From the NCBI GenBank assembly GCA_018241725.1, contig JAFEDI010000020.1:1-62495 (forward strand): 62,495 bases of DNA. Reading direction: 5' to 3'. Shown here one piece after another: positions 7,259 through 17,495 of the stretch (position 1 is the stretch's first letter; the number at the start of each line of letters is the position of its first letter). The notes under the pieces were generated by a model. The model did not search any database and was not told the DNA's origin. It saw nothing but the letters and a program-made list of their open reading frames with translations. The DNA is from Pseudomonadota bacterium. Lineage in GTDB: Bacteria > Pseudomonadota > Gammaproteobacteria > Burkholderiales > Rhodocyclaceae. The translations under genes were made by a program, and so were the position numbers.

Positions 7259-9349
7259 TCACCCCACCCGCCGGGTTCTTTCAGATACCCCGCTCAGCTT
7301 GAAACGGGCGACGACCTCCATCAATCCCTGGGCCTGACTTTCCAGACTTTCCGCAGCAGCGGCAGCCTGTTCCACCAATGCGGCATTCTGCTGGGTCACG
7401 TCATCCATCCGGGTGATGGCGTGGGTTACCTGCTCGATTCCCTGGCTTTGCTCCCGGCTCGCCTCACTGATCCCGGCCAGCAGTTCGGCCACCTGCCCGA
7501 AGGCCGTCACGACCTCCTGCATCGCAGTCCCCGCCTCATCCACCTGCTTCGCGCCACCGGCAACCTTGTCGACGGACACGGCGATCAGCTCCTTGATCTC
7601 CCGCGCGGCCACCGCACTACGTTGCGCCAGCGCGCGGACCTCGTTCGCCACCACCGCAAATCCCCGCCCCTGCTCTCCAGCCCGGGCCGCCTCGACGGCG
7701 GCGTTCAGCGCCAGGATGTTGGTCTGAAAGGCGATACCGTCGATCACGCCAATGATGTCCGCAATCTTGCTCGAGCTCTCGCGGATGTCCGCCATGGTTG
7801 CCACGACGCGCTGCACGGCTACTCCGCCGTGCACCACCGCATCGTTGGACTGGCTCGCCAACAGGTTCGCACGCTGGGCGTTGTCGGCGTTCTGCCTGAC
7901 CGTGGCATTCAACTCCTCCATCGAACTGGCGGTCTCCTCAAGGCTGCTGGCCTGTTCTTCCGTCCTCCGGGACAGATCTGCATTACCAGCGGCAATCTCC
8001 TTGGTCGCGGTGTTGATCGCGACCGCAGCGCCCTGCAAGCCACCGATCGCCTCCCGCAGACGCGCCACTGTCGTGTTGGCATCATCTCTCAAGCGGCCAA
8101 AGTCGCCGTGGTACTCGCCCTCGATCCGCTGGGTAAGGTCGCCACGCGCCAGCGCCTCGAGAATCCGCGACACCTCGCCCAGCCCGACATCGCTGACCTC
8201 CATCAGGCGGTTCAGCCCCTCGATCATCCGCCGGAATTCGTACTGGAAGGCCGCGGTATCGCCCCGCGCCTGGAAATCGCCATTGGCCGCCGCGTCTACC
8301 AGCGCCTGAATCTGCGCATTCACGCTGTGCAGCGAGTCCTTCACCCCATCCATGGCTTCGGTGATACGGGCCTGATGACCGGGCAGGCGGTCCATGTCCA
8401 CAGACAGATCGCCCACCGCGTAGCGCTTGACGACCTCGACCACCTGCCTGCTGACCGCGATGTGGGTCTGCACCAAGCCGTTGATCGAGCGGGCCATCGT
8501 CCCATAGACCCCTGGAAAACACCCGGCATCGATCCGATGTTCGACCATCCCCCCCTCATGTTGCCGGGCGTTTTCCGCCTGTGCCTCGACAAACCCTCTG
8601 AACATCTCGACCATCCGCTGCATGGACTGCAGCAATTGCCCCGTCTCATCCCGGCTTGCCACCTCGATCCGGTCCGGCAGATTGCCTGCCGCCACCGCCT
8701 GGCTGATCGCCACGGCCTGGGCCAGAGGCCGGCTCACACTGCGGCTGATCCGCCAGGCGGCAAACGCACCGATCAGGACCATCAGGGCAGTGGCGGCCCC
8801 GAGCCCCCTCTGCGTATACGTCACTTCCGCATCGAAAGCCTGCTGCGCCTGCCGGGTTTCCGCCGACTGCAGCTCCAGGAGCTTCGCAAAAGCCACCCCA
8901 ATGGGCTTGTCGGCACCGGCAATCGCCTTGTCCACATCGGTCACCGTTGAACCGTTCGCCCGCATATCGACGACCTGCACGATTACCGCCCGATATTTCT
9001 GGCTGCCCGCAACAATCTCCTCCAGGACTCGCTGTGCCTCGCTGCTCATCGGCCCCAGGGCTCGATACTCGCCGACGATGCGGTCGATCGCCGCCATGCT
9101 GCCGGCGAATTTCTGCGGATAGTCCCCGCCCCGAAGCACCGTATTCTTGAAATGGTGAATGCCGTCACCGAGCGCTACCTGCCCTTGATAAGCAAGCCTC
9201 TCCCTCGCCACCATCCGGCCTTCAAATTCGCCGAAACGGGTGCGCAATTCCACGAGGTGGTAAGAAACCGTTATCGCAACGAACAGACCGAGCGCCAGCA
9301 CAAATCCGAATCCAAGTGCCAGGCGCTTGCCAATCGTCAAGTTGTTCAT
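7259..9349 (-). CDS. Methyl-accepting chemotaxis protein with multiple HAMP units
   Basis: 696 aa. TM1 about 11-31, a ~150-residue periplasmic four-helix-type sensor, TM2 about 183-203. HAMP-like junctions with a G-N/D-L/F signature recur at G222, G313, G357 and G403, so several HAMP units precede the signalling domain. The cytoplasmic hairpin tip reads [20 protein letters not shown], followed by [19 protein letters not shown], both universal MCP signatures. No CheR-tethering pentapeptide (NWETF) at the C-terminus. ATG 9349 is preceded by AGGAAA; the much longer upstream frame on this strand is a shadow of moaA. No chemotaxis genes are nearby, so it is an orphan receptor; ligand unknown. Confidence 0.9.
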   Translation of the reverse strand: MNNLTIGKRLALGFGFVLALGLFVAITVSYHLVELRTRFGEFEGRMVARERLAYQGQVALGDGIHHFKNTVLRGGDYPQKFAGSMAAIDRIVGEYRALGPMSSEAQRVLEEIVAGSQKYRAVIVQVVDMRANGSTVTDVDKAIAGADKPIGVAFAKLLELQSAETRQAQQAFDAEVTYTQRGLGAATALMVLIGAFAAWRISRSVSRPLAQAVAISQAVAAGNLPDRIEVASRDETGQLLQSMQRMVEMFRGFVEAQAENARQHEGGMVEHRIDAGCFPGVYGTMARSINGLVQTHIAVSRQVVEVVKRYAVGDLSVDMDRLPGHQARITEAMDGVKDSLHSVNAQIQALVDAAANGDFQARGDTAAFQYEFRRMIEGLNRLMEVSDVGLGEVSRILEALARGDLTQRIEGEYHGDFGRLRDDANTTVARLREAIGGLQGAAVAINTATKEIAAGNADLSRRTEEQASSLEETASSMEELNATVRQNADNAQRANLLASQSNDAVVHGGVAVQRVVATMADIRESSSKIADIIGVIDGIAFQTNILALNAAVEAARAGEQGRGFAVVANEVRALAQRSAVAAREIKELIAVSVDKVAGGAKQVDEAGTAMQEVVTAFGQVAELLAGISEASREQSQGIEQVTHAITRMDDVTQQNAALVEQAAAAAESLESQAQGLMEVVARFKLSGVSERTRRVG

Positions 9350-9595
9350 GATGCATTTTCCTTTGCTGACAGATGCGGCGGATACCGCTCGTCGCGGCGA
9401 GCGCCCTGGCCTTAACGGCAGACGGCGGCGTTTTTTGATGTTGCGGTGTGTAGAACACACGACGACCGGCTTGTCCTTCCCCGCACCGCCCTCCATAATT
9501 TTTGCAGGAAGGCGCTCAGCGCCTTGCCCCAGAACAAGGCCACAGGCCAATGGGCGTCGTATAACGGCGCCTGTCCGTATCCGTCCCGCACAGAG

Positions 9596-10684
9596 ATGAA
9601 CCAGAGAGTCATTCCCCTCGCCGACGAGCGCCTGCTCGGGCAGCTGCCCAAGATCCCGCGGGAGCTCAACGCACCGACCGGCCACCTGCTCGACAGCCGG
9701 GGCCGGCCGGTGCGGGACCTCCGCATCTCGGTCACCGACCGCTGCAACTTCCGCTGCGTCTACTGCATGCCCAAGGCGGTGTTCGACAAGGACTACACCT
9801 TCCTGCCGCGGGAATCCCTGCTGTCCTTCGAAGAAATTACCCGCGTGGCCCGCCTGTTCGCCGCCCACGGCGTCAGCAAGATCCGCCTGACCGGCGGCGA
9901 GCCGCTGCTGCGCCGCAACCTGGAACAACTCGTCTCCCAGTTGGCTGCCATTCAGGGTATCGAGGTCACACTCACCACCAACGGCGTCCTGCTGCCGAAG
10001 AAGGCGGCAGTGCTGAAGGCCGCCGGCCTCAAGCGCGTCACCGTCAGCCTGGACTCCCTCGACGACGACATCTTCCGCGCCATGAACGACATGGACGTGC
10101 CGGTCGCCGACGTGCTGAAGGGCATCGACGCCGCCACCGCCGCCGGGCTCGGGCCGATCAAGATCAACATGGTCGTCAAGCGCGGCCTCAACGACCACGA
10201 GATCCTGCCGCTGGCCCGCTATTTCCGTGGCAGCGGCCACATCCTGCGTTTCATCGAGTTCATGGACGTGGGCAGTTCCAACGGCTGGCGCATGGACGAC
10301 GTGGTGCCGTCGGCAGAGGTCGTCCGGCGCATCCACGCCGAGTTCCCGCTGGAGCCTGTCGACCCCAACTACACCGGCGAGGTGGCGGAACGCTGGCGCT
10401 ACAAGGACGGTGCCGGCGAAATCGGCGTGATCTCGTCGGTCACCCAGGCCTTCTGCTCCACCTGTACGCGGGCCCGCCTGTCCACTGAGGGGCGCCTGTA
10501 CACCTGCCTGTTCGCCCAGAGCGGCCACGACCTGCGCACACTGCTGCGCAACGGTCGTAGCGACGCCGAGCTGTCGGCTGCCATCGGCCACATCTGGCGT
10601 GGCCGCGGCGACCGCTACTCGGAGATCCGCACCGCCGAGACGGCCGCCCTGCGCAAGATCGAGATGTCCTACATCGGGGGCTGA
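9596..10684 (+). CDS. moaA: GTP 3',8-cyclase MoaA (molybdopterin step 1)
   Basis: 362-aa radical-SAM enzyme that, with MoaC, converts GTP to cyclic pyranopterin monophosphate. The N-terminal cluster motif CNFRCVYC (CX3CX2C) and the glycine-rich LTGGEPLLR are present; the second 4Fe-4S site is CSTC then Cys after the 13-residue [11 protein letters not shown] stretch. The C-terminal GG needed for activity is present (SYIGG). The start follows a 246-bp leader; the frame opens earlier, but the N-terminal family sequence begins after 9596. First gene of moaA-mobA-moeA, which supports molybdoenzymes such as nitrate reductase. Confidence 0.95.
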   Translation: MNQRVIPLADERLLGQLPKIPRELNAPTGHLLDSRGRPVRDLRISVTDRCNFRCVYCMPKAVFDKDYTFLPRESLLSFEEITRVARLFAAHGVSKIRLTGGEPLLRRNLEQLVSQLAAIQGIEVTLTTNGVLLPKKAAVLKAAGLKRVTVSLDSLDDDIFRAMNDMDVPVADVLKGIDAATAAGLGPIKINMVVKRGLNDHEILPLARYFRGSGHILRFIEFMDVGSSNGWRMDDVVPSAEVVRRIHAEFPLEPVDPNYTGEVAERWRYKDGAGEIGVISSVTQAFCSTCTRARLSTEGRLYTCLFAQSGHDLRTLLRNGRSDAELSAAIGHIWRGRGDRYSEIRTAETAALRKIEMSYIGG

Positions 10685-10685
10685 C

Positions 10686-11291
10686 ATGACGCGGCCCAGC
10701 AGAGACGACATCACGGGCCTGCTCCTCGCCGGCGGCCTGGGGCGCCGCATGGGTGGCATCGACAAAGGGCTGGCCCTGCTCGACGGACAGCCGCTGGCCG
10801 CCCACGTGCTGACCCGCCTCGCGCCGCAGGTCGGCAGCGTGCTCATCAACGCCAACCGCAACGGCGAGGCCTACGCCAGCCTGGGCGCCGCCGTCATCCC
10901 CGACCTGCGGGGTGATTTCGCCGGCCCGCTGGCTGGCCTGGAGGCCGGGCTCACCGCCTGCCGGACGGCTTATCTGGCCTGCGCCCCCTGCGACTCCCCC
11001 TTCCTGCCGGCCGACCTGGTGCCGCGCCTGGCCGACGCGCTGGCCGCCGGCCAGGCCAGCGTGGCCGTTGCCCGCACCGGCGAACAGTTGCATCCTGTCT
11101 TCGCGCTGATGCGCAGCGACGTGCTGGCCGACCTGCAGGCCTTCCTGCACGCCGGCGGACGCCGCATGGAAAGCTGGCTGCAACGCCTGTGCTGGGTGGC
11201 CTGCAGCTTCGACGACAAGGCCGAGGCCTTCACCAACATCAACACGACGGACGAACTCCGCGCCCACCATCCTGGAGATATTCCGCAGTGA
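10686..11291 (+). CDS. mobA: Molybdenum cofactor guanylyltransferase MobA
   Basis: 201 aa. Transfers GMP from GTP to Mo-molybdopterin to make the MGD form used by DMSO-reductase-family enzymes. The nucleotidyltransferase N-terminus [19 protein letters not shown] carries the GxGxRMGGxDK loop; [11 protein letters not shown] contains the metal-binding Asp, and the C-terminus ends NINTTDEL as in MobA proteins. ATG 10686 comes one base after the moaA stop codon, so the pair is co-transcribed. Confidence 0.93.
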   Translation: MTRPSRDDITGLLLAGGLGRRMGGIDKGLALLDGQPLAAHVLTRLAPQVGSVLINANRNGEAYASLGAAVIPDLRGDFAGPLAGLEAGLTACRTAYLACAPCDSPFLPADLVPRLADALAAGQASVAVARTGEQLHPVFALMRSDVLADLQAFLHAGGRRMESWLQRLCWVACSFDDKAEAFTNINTTDELRAHHPGDIPQ

Positions 11292-12562
11292 CGTCCCTGA
11301 ACCAGCAATTCACCTGCCACGACGCCTACGACCCGAACGCCCTGCCGGTCGCCGTCGGTCGCCAGTTGATCCTCGACGCGGTGACGCCGATCGAAGGCGT
11401 CGAACACCTGCCGCTCCGCGAGGCTCTCGGCCGCGTGCTGGCCGAGGCGGTCATCTCGCCGATCGATGTCCCCACCCACGACAACTCGGCGATGGACGGT
11501 TACGGGCTGCGCGGCACAGACCTGCTAGGCGACCGCGAAACGACACTGCAGGTCGTTGGCAGCGCCTACGCTGGCCGCCCCTTCCCACGAGCCGTCGGCC
11601 CCGGCGAAGCGGTCCGCATAATGACCGGCGCCGTGCTGCCCAACGGCGTGGACACCGTGGTGATGCAGGAAGTCGTCACCAGCCTCGACGATCAGATCAC
11701 GATCCCGGCCGGCCAACGTGCCGGTCAGAACGTGCGCAGAGCCGGGGAGGATCTGCGCACCGGCGTCCCCGCGCTGGCCGCCGGCAAGCTCCTGCGCCCC
11801 GCCGAACTGGGCCTGATCGCCTCCCTCGGCATCAGCGAGGTCAGCGTACGGCGGCGCCTGCGGGTCGCCATCTTCTCCACCGGCGACGAAGTCGTACCGC
11901 TCGGCACCATCGCCCGCGAGGGCGAGATCTTCGACAGCAACCGGTACACACTGTTCGGCATGCTCACCCGCCTCGGCGTCGAGGTCATCGACCTGGGCGT
12001 GGTGCGCGACGACCCGCTGGCGCTGGAAGGCTGCTTCCACGAAGCTGCGTCGATCGCTGATGTGGTCATCACCAGCGGCGGTGTGTCGGTCGGCGAAGCG
12101 GACTTCACCCGCGGCATGATGGCCAAGCTCGGCGAAGTGCTGTTCTGGAAAATCGCCATGAAGCCCGGCCGGCCGATGGCTTTCGGGCGCATCGGCGCGG
12201 ATGGCGACGCCGCCTGGCTGTTCGGCCTGCCCGGCAATCCGGTCGCCGTGATGGTGACCTTTTACCAGTTCGTCCGCCCGGCCCTGCTGCGCCTGGCCGG
12301 CGTCGACACCCCAGGCCTGCCGCCCGAACTGCGCGCCCTGTGCACCGTATCGATCCGCAAGGGCCGCGGACGCACCGAGTTCCTGCGCGGCGTGCTTTAT
12401 GCGGAAGACGGCGAATGGAAGGTGCGGACCACCGGTGCCCAGGGCTCAGGCATCCTTCGCTCGATGACCGAGGCCAACTGTTTCATCGTACTGGGCCCCG
12501 AGCAGGGCGACGTGGCGGCCGGTGACGACGTGACTGTACAAATTCTGGACGGATTAGTCTGA
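11288..12562 (+). CDS. moeA: Molybdopterin molybdenumtransferase MoeA
   Basis: 424 aa; inserts molybdate into adenylated molybdopterin. Family blocks: PTHDNSAMDGYGLR, GEAVRIMTGAVLPNGVDTVVMQE, FSTGDEV, ITSGGVSVGEADF, KPGRPMAFG and LPGNPVAVMVTF. The GTG start overlaps the mobA stop (GTGA at 11288-11291); longer in-frame extension upstream is within mobA and has no family homology. Last gene of the Moco operon. Confidence 0.93.
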   Translation: MTSLNQQFTCHDAYDPNALPVAVGRQLILDAVTPIEGVEHLPLREALGRVLAEAVISPIDVPTHDNSAMDGYGLRGTDLLGDRETTLQVVGSAYAGRPFPRAVGPGEAVRIMTGAVLPNGVDTVVMQEVVTSLDDQITIPAGQRAGQNVRRAGEDLRTGVPALAAGKLLRPAELGLIASLGISEVSVRRRLRVAIFSTGDEVVPLGTIAREGEIFDSNRYTLFGMLTRLGVEVIDLGVVRDDPLALEGCFHEAASIADVVITSGGVSVGEADFTRGMMAKLGEVLFWKIAMKPGRPMAFGRIGADGDAAWLFGLPGNPVAVMVTFYQFVRPALLRLAGVDTPGLPPELRALCTVSIRKGRGRTEFLRGVLYAEDGEWKVRTTGAQGSGILRSMTEANCFIVLGPEQGDVAAGDDVTVQILDGLV

Positions 12563-12606
12563 GACCGTGATGCAGCTGACGGGAAATTACAGAGGGGTTG
12601 CATTGG

Positions 12607-12623
12607 GCACTATTTTCTAGTGC
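12607..12623. promoter_or_regulatory. Inverted repeat before the gene at 12680
   Basis: GCACTA, spacer TTTTC, TAGTGC: a perfect 6-bp dyad in the gap after moeA, about 57 bp before the next start codon, overlapping a TTGCAT hexamer (12598-12603). Position suggests an operator, but no matching -10 was found. Confidence 0.3.
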
Positions 12624-12679
12624 AGAATTTCACCTTTGCAGTTTCCAGGCTGCTTCCGAACAACTGCCAAGAACGGACC

Positions 12680-13591
12680 ATGAACACCAACGTTCCCGAA
12701 GGCACCAAGCAGATCGTCGACGGACGTGAACGGGTCTTCTACTCCGGTTACTGGGTCAAGACCTACCAGGTACCCGAGGACACCCTCCAGGCCAAGCGCA
12801 AGCTGATCGGCGCCCTCACGCGCCGCCTGTTCAATCACGTCGAGCACGGACTCAATATCCCCGGCAGCCGTCTGACCGAGGCCCGCAAGAGCTACGAGGA
12901 AGAAACCAACGAAGACCGGCGCCGGGTCAAGGGCGCCATGCTGGCCGGCGCGCTGTTCAACCGGGCGGCGGACATCTTCACCAAGCTGGTGGAGCTGCAG
13001 AGCGTCGGTATCGAGATCCAGTCCGACAACGCCCTGATGCGCGAATGCGGGCGCTGCCTTCAGGAAGCCCTCGGCCTCGGCCGACTGGTCCTGCACCGCT
13101 CCGGCGAGGAAGGCATCGACGAACTGTGGGGCGAACCCTTCAAAGCCTTCTCGATCCCGCTGGAAGACTTCTACGAAAGCCGCTACGTCAAGATCGGCAT
13201 GACCCTGCGCGACGTGGACCGGATTGCCGACGCGATGGTCGAGACCTTCGAGCCGCTCCCCTGTTTCACGGGTATCGAGCCCCATGTCCGCGCCTTTGCC
13301 CGAGCCGCACAGGTCAAGACCGAAACCCTGCGCACCGACCCGGACATCTTCGACATCTGGACGAGCTTCGTGACCGCCGCCGAGCGCCTGTGCGGCCACT
13401 TCAACGAAGCCGCCATGCCTGCAAACATGGAAGATCAACACGTGGTCGCCGATGGCCGCCTGCTGATCCAGCAAGGGCGGGATCTAGTCAGTTACATCAC
13501 CCGTGCTCGGACGCCGATGCCCAAGAGCACCACCGACTATATCGAGCGCTGCAAGGCCTACGCCGAACGCTGCGCCCGCTTGGCGGGCTGA
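12680..13591 (+). CDS. Uncharacterised protein, probably helical and cytoplasmic
   Basis: 303 aa, not recognised. Soluble, no signal peptide or membrane segment, strongly helical and charged (long stretches such as ARKSYEEETNEDRRRVKGAM), with scattered cysteines (CGRC, CKAYAERC) that do not form a known metal motif. The frame opens at 12620, but ATG 12680 starts the charged N-terminus. It lies 43 bp upstream of the PPK2 gene on the same strand and may be co-expressed with it; no function can be given. Confidence 0.7.
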   Translation: MNTNVPEGTKQIVDGRERVFYSGYWVKTYQVPEDTLQAKRKLIGALTRRLFNHVEHGLNIPGSRLTEARKSYEEETNEDRRRVKGAMLAGALFNRAADIFTKLVELQSVGIEIQSDNALMRECGRCLQEALGLGRLVLHRSGEEGIDELWGEPFKAFSIPLEDFYESRYVKIGMTLRDVDRIADAMVETFEPLPCFTGIEPHVRAFARAAQVKTETLRTDPDIFDIWTSFVTAAERLCGHFNEAAMPANMEDQHVVADGRLLIQQGRDLVSYITRARTPMPKSTTDYIERCKAYAERCARLAG

Positions 13592-13634
13592 ACGCAAGCG
13601 CATCCGCCCTCGCCTTCCATCTCCCGAAGAGAAT

Positions 13635-14780
13635 ATGGCCATGACCGACAAGAGCAACAACACTTCCAGCACCTCCGGCAAGGGCGCCCGGCGCGTTGCC
13701 AGCGGCGACATCGCCCCACGCAGCACCCCTGCCGGCATTGAACGCTTCGTCGTCGACGAAGCCGTCGAGGCCGCCCAGGACGCCAAGGCCAGCGCGGTGA
13801 GCGACATCGTCGCCACCCTGGCCCGACATGACGCCCACAGCATCGCCGAAACCCTGCAGGCCATCATGGCCGGCGCCTCGCCCGACGATGCGGCGATCCT
13901 GCGCAATGCGCTGCTGGCCGAAGACGAAGCCGTCTACAAGAAACTGCCCTCCCACCCGGACGAGGAACTCGCCGAGGGCTGGCGCGAAGGCGGCTACCCA
14001 TACAAGAACCTGATGTCGCGCAAGGCGTACGAGAAGCAGAAGTATCGCCTGCAAGTGGAACTGCTCAAGCTGCAAGCCTGGGTCAAGGAGACGGGACAGC
14101 GCGTGGTGATCCTCTTCGAGGGCCGCGATGCGGCCGGTAAGGGCGGCACCATCAAGCGCTTCATGGAACACCTCAACCCGCGGGGTGCCCGCGTCGTCGC
14201 GCTGGAAAAACCCAGCGAAACCGAGCGCGGCCAGTGGTATTTCCAGCGCTACGTGCAGCACCTGCCCACCGCGGGTGAGATCGCGCTGTTCGACCGCTCC
14301 TGGTACAACCGTGCTGGCGTCGAGCGCGTGATGGGTTTCTGCAGCCCTGACGAATACCTCGAGTTCATGCGCCAGACGCCGGAGTTTGAGCGCCACTTGG
14401 TGCGCAGCGGCGTGCACCTGATCAAGTTCTGGTTCTCGGTCAGCCAGAAAGAGCAACGCCGCCGCTTCAAGGAACGCGAAACTCACCCGCTCAAGCAGTG
14501 GAAACTCAGCCCGGTAGACCTCGCCTCCCTCGACAAATGGGACGACTACACCAAGGCCAAGGAAGCCATGTTCTTCCACACCGACACCGCCGACGCCCCG
14601 TGGACGGTGATCAAGTCGGACTGCAAGAAACGCGCGCGCCTCAACGCAATGCGCTACGTACTCCACAAGTTGCCTTACGCCAACAAGGATCTGGAGCACA
14701 TCGGCTCGCTGGACCCATTGCTGGTCGGCCGCGCCCACGTGGTGTACGAGCGCGGCGAGCACGCCAGTCCACTGCTGTAA
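13635..14780 (+). CDS. ppk2: Polyphosphate kinase 2 (PPK2 family)
   Basis: 381 aa; PPK2 enzymes use polyphosphate to phosphorylate nucleoside mono- or diphosphates. Walker A GRDAAGKGG (163-171), Walker B/lid region ALFDRSWYNRAGVERVMGFC split as FDRSWYNR (219-226) and VERVMGF, then FWFSVSQKEQRRRF and SPVDLASLDKW, all class-typical. About 120 residues precede the kinase core, a low-complexity Ser/Ala-rich head then a helical acidic stretch. ATG 13635 or the ATG two codons later (13641) are both possible. Whether it prefers ADP or GDP cannot be told from sequence alone. Confidence 0.92.
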   Translation: MAMTDKSNNTSSTSGKGARRVASGDIAPRSTPAGIERFVVDEAVEAAQDAKASAVSDIVATLARHDAHSIAETLQAIMAGASPDDAAILRNALLAEDEAVYKKLPSHPDEELAEGWREGGYPYKNLMSRKAYEKQKYRLQVELLKLQAWVKETGQRVVILFEGRDAAGKGGTIKRFMEHLNPRGARVVALEKPSETERGQWYFQRYVQHLPTAGEIALFDRSWYNRAGVERVMGFCSPDEYLEFMRQTPEFERHLVRSGVHLIKFWFSVSQKEQRRRFKERETHPLKQWKLSPVDLASLDKWDDYTKAKEAMFFHTDTADAPWTVIKSDCKKRARLNAMRYVLHKLPYANKDLEHIGSLDPLLVGRAHVVYERGEHASPLL

Positions 14781-14873
14781 CTGCCCTCCGCCCCCTGCCA
14801 CCTGCACCCGCAGGGGCAGGGAGTAGTCCTTCACGCTTCTGCACGCCGTGCCGCGGCGCAGTAAACTCGGCCC

Positions 14874-16673
14874 GTGCCCATCGAATCCGCCCTCCCCCCT
14901 TTTGCCTTCTTCGATAACAACCTCGACGCCGACGGCGGCGCCTGGCTGCTCACCGGCCTGATCGAGGAAGTCGTCTGCGATCACCCCGACAACTGGCAGG
15001 CTTGCCTGCGACGCCTCGACGAAGCGATCCGCAATGACGCCTGGGTCGCGGTGGCCGCCGCCTACGAACTCGGCTACGCCATCGAGCCCCGCCTGCGCCC
15101 CTTGCTGCCGGCCGGAAATAGCCCGCTGCTCCAGGCCTGGATCTTCGAGCGTGGCGACTGGCTGGACGCCGCCGCCAGCGAAGCCTGGCTGACCGCCCAG
15201 GCCGGCGACGCGTCTTGCGGCGTCGGCGCACTGCAGGCGAACATCAGCGAAACGGTCTATCTCGAACACATCGAGCGCATCCGCCACTACATCGCCAACG
15301 GCGACTGCTACCAGGTCAATTACACCTTTCCGTTCAGCGGCCAGGCCTATGGCGCCCCGGCAGCCCTGTACCAGGCCTTGCGTACCGCCCAGCCGGTCCG
15401 CTACGGCGCCTTCATTCGCCACGCCGGCGGCAGCATCCTTTCGCGCTCGCCGGAGCTATTCCTGGAGCGCCGCGGCACGACGCTCAGCAGTCTGCCTATG
15501 AAGGGCACCGCACCGCGCCACGCCGACCCGACCACCCTCAGCACGTCCGAGAAGGACCGCGCCGAGAACGTGATGATCGTGGACCTGATCCGCAACGACA
15601 TGGGCCGGCTGGCCCCCGCCGGCGGCGTGCGGGTGGACGAACTCTTCCAGGTCGAGCCCTACCCGACGGTGTGGCAGATGATCTCCCGCGTCGTCGCCGA
15701 ACCGGTCACCGCCAGGCTGGCAGAGATCTTCCGCGCCTTGTTCCCCTGCGGCTCGATCACCGGCGCACCGAAGATCCGCGCGATGGAGATCATCCGCGAA
15801 CTGGAGGCGAGCCCCCGCGGCGTGTATTGCGGCGCGCTGGGCTTCATCCGCCCCGGCGGCGATTTTCGCCTGAGCGTGCCGATCCGCACGCTGCTGTTGG
15901 ATACGGACGGCCAGGCAAAACTCAACGTAGGCAGCGGCGTGGTCTACGATTCGAGCCCGGCCGGGGAGTGGGCGGAATGCCATCTGAAGGCCCGTTTCCT
16001 GACCGCCCTGCCAACGCCGCTGCGGCTGATCGAAACCCTGCGCTACGCACCGTCGGAAGAAAAGGCCTTCTCCTTCCTCCCCGAACACCTGGAACGCCTG
16101 GCGGACTCCGCCCGCTGGTTCGGCTTCCCCTTCGATGCCGGCGCCTTTCGCCGGACGCTCTCCAGCGTCAATGGCGACACACCGCTGCGGGTCCGCATCA
16201 CCCTCGGCCAGCAGGGCGACCTCCGCGTCGAGACCGCCCCGCTCAGTGCGGGTGCGCCTGCCGAAACACCGACGGTGGTGCTTTCGCCCCATCGGATTCG
16301 CAGCGACGATCCACTGCTACGCCACAAGACCACCGCCCGCCGGCTCTACGACCAGGAACTCGCGCGGGTCATGGGTGAAGGCCACTTCGACGCGCTGTTC
16401 CTGAATGAACGGGGGGAGCTGGCCGAAGGCGCACGCAGCAACCTGTTCGTACAGAAGAACGGGGAATTGCTGACGCCGCCACAGAAGGCAGGGCTGCTCA
16501 ATGGCGTCCTGCGACGCCGCCTGCTACGGAAAGGCCGCGCGCGGGAAGCCCGGCTGACCGTGGAGGATCTGCACCAGGCCGAAGCCCTCTTCGTCGGCAA
16601 CGGCCTGCGCGGACTCATCCGCGTGCAGTTCGCGCCCTGCGCGTGCGGGCTTGATCACCCGGCAGGCGACTGA
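14874..16673 (+). CDS. pabB: PabB-PabC fusion: aminodeoxychorismate synthase I / ADC lyase
   Basis: 599 aa with two folate-pathway domains. Residues ~1-385 are an anthranilate/para-aminobenzoate synthase component I: IANGDCYQVNYTFPF, SRSPELFLER, MKGTAPR, the catalytic DLIRNDMGR, and CGSITGAPKIRAMEII. Residues ~400-590 are a class-IV PLP enzyme (PabC-like): the PLP lysine lies in LLRHKTTARRLYD, with FDALFLNERGELAEGARSNLF following. One polypeptide therefore forms aminodeoxychorismate and cleaves it to p-aminobenzoate; a glutaminase (PabA) must come from elsewhere. Fusions of this type are common in betaproteobacteria. The last ~25 residues are unlike the family. Confidence 0.93.
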   Translation: MPIESALPPFAFFDNNLDADGGAWLLTGLIEEVVCDHPDNWQACLRRLDEAIRNDAWVAVAAAYELGYAIEPRLRPLLPAGNSPLLQAWIFERGDWLDAAASEAWLTAQAGDASCGVGALQANISETVYLEHIERIRHYIANGDCYQVNYTFPFSGQAYGAPAALYQALRTAQPVRYGAFIRHAGGSILSRSPELFLERRGTTLSSLPMKGTAPRHADPTTLSTSEKDRAENVMIVDLIRNDMGRLAPAGGVRVDELFQVEPYPTVWQMISRVVAEPVTARLAEIFRALFPCGSITGAPKIRAMEIIRELEASPRGVYCGALGFIRPGGDFRLSVPIRTLLLDTDGQAKLNVGSGVVYDSSPAGEWAECHLKARFLTALPTPLRLIETLRYAPSEEKAFSFLPEHLERLADSARWFGFPFDAGAFRRTLSSVNGDTPLRVRITLGQQGDLRVETAPLSAGAPAETPTVVLSPHRIRSDDPLLRHKTTARRLYDQELARVMGEGHFDALFLNERGELAEGARSNLFVQKNGELLTPPQKAGLLNGVLRRRLLRKGRAREARLTVEDLHQAEALFVGNGLRGLIRVQFAPCACGLDHPAGD

Positions 16674-16745
16674 GCCATCCCGGGCGGACAGCATCCCTCA
16701 ACGAGAAGCCGCCCCGGCGTTCACCGGGGACGGCCGTAGAACACC

Positions 16746-17495
16746 TTACTTCGCGCTCTTGCCCTTCGGCACCACCGACAGGCGCTCCACCAGCGCACGG
16801 GTACCAGCGGGGGATTCCTTCAGCAGAAGCTGCACACCCGCGCGCAGCAGTTCGGACTTGGTGCAGATCCGACCAGCCTTGGCCAGCGTCTCACGGAGGG
16901 TCTTGAGCTGGGCGTGCTCGCTCTTGGGCATCGAGAAGGAATCGCGCACGACCTTCTCGCGACTGGCCTTGACCGGCTTCTCGGCCTTTTCCACCTTGGC
17001 CGGCTTTTCCGCCTTCGCAACCTTGGCGGGCTTCGGCGCCTTCTCGACCTTCTCCGCCTTTTCCAGCTTGGCGGGCTTGTCGGCCTTCACCACCTTGGCC
17101 TTCTTGGCCGGAACCGGCACTTCTGCCACCACGGCCACCGGCTTGTCCTCAGCCTTGGCCTTCACGGCGGGGGCCTTGGCAACCTTGGCGGCAGCCGGCG
17201 CACGCTTGGGCGCAGCAGGCTTCGCGGCCCGTACCGGCTTCACGACGGTCTTGGCCGGCGCTTCAGCGGCAACCGCGACGACAGCCGGGGCCGCCACGGG
17301 AGCCGGAGCTGCAACCACGACCTCCGGCTTGCTCTCCACCACCGGGGCCGCGGCGGCCGAAGCGGCAACAGCGGGCTCACTCACCACCACGGCTTCCACC
17401 TTGGCGGGCGCGACGGGTTCCGGCAGACGCGTTTCGAGGGCTTCCGTTTCCTGCTGCAGCGTGGAACGCAGCGCAGACTTGACCTTGCTGTTCAT
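16746..17495 (-). CDS. Ala/Lys/Pro-rich protein with C-terminal ribbon-helix-helix-like domain, ParA partner
   Basis: 249 aa. Residues ~10-175 are a low-complexity, disordered tail with repeating Pro-Ala-Lys-Val and Lys-Ala-Glu-Lys steps, like histone H1/AlgP tails. Residues ~185-235 look like a ribbon-helix-helix DNA-binding unit: RDSFSMPKSEHAQL, LRETLAKAGRICTKSELLRA, GVQLLL. Its ATG overlaps the stop of the ParA-like gene (ATGA, 17492-17495), so the two are coupled. I infer a ParA/ParB-like pair in which this protein is the DNA-binding adaptor; cargo unknown. Confidence 0.75.
   Translation of the reverse strand: MNSKVKSALRSTLQQETEALETRLPEPVAPAKVEAVVVSEPAVAASAAAAPVVESKPEVVVAAPAPVAAPAVVAVAAEAPAKTVVKPVRAAKPAAPKRAPAAAKVAKAPAVKAKAEDKPVAVVAEVPVPAKKAKVVKADKPAKLEKAEKVEKAPKPAKVAKAEKPAKVEKAEKPVKASREKVVRDSFSMPKSEHAQLKTLRETLAKAGRICTKSELLRAGVQLLLKESPAGTRALVERLSVVPKGKSAK

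Noticed and set aside
9350-9595. Molybdenum-cofactor riboswitch in the moaA leader
   Set aside because: GCCCTCC...GGAAGGC and a hairpin (AAGGCGC/GCGCCTT, 9509-9525) are suggestive, but the conserved core could not be aligned. Infernal search with the Moco-II model would decide.
9350-10861. N-terminal extension of the chemoreceptor frame to 10861
   Set aside because: It overlaps moaA antisense and the true start (9349) has a ribosome site and TM1.
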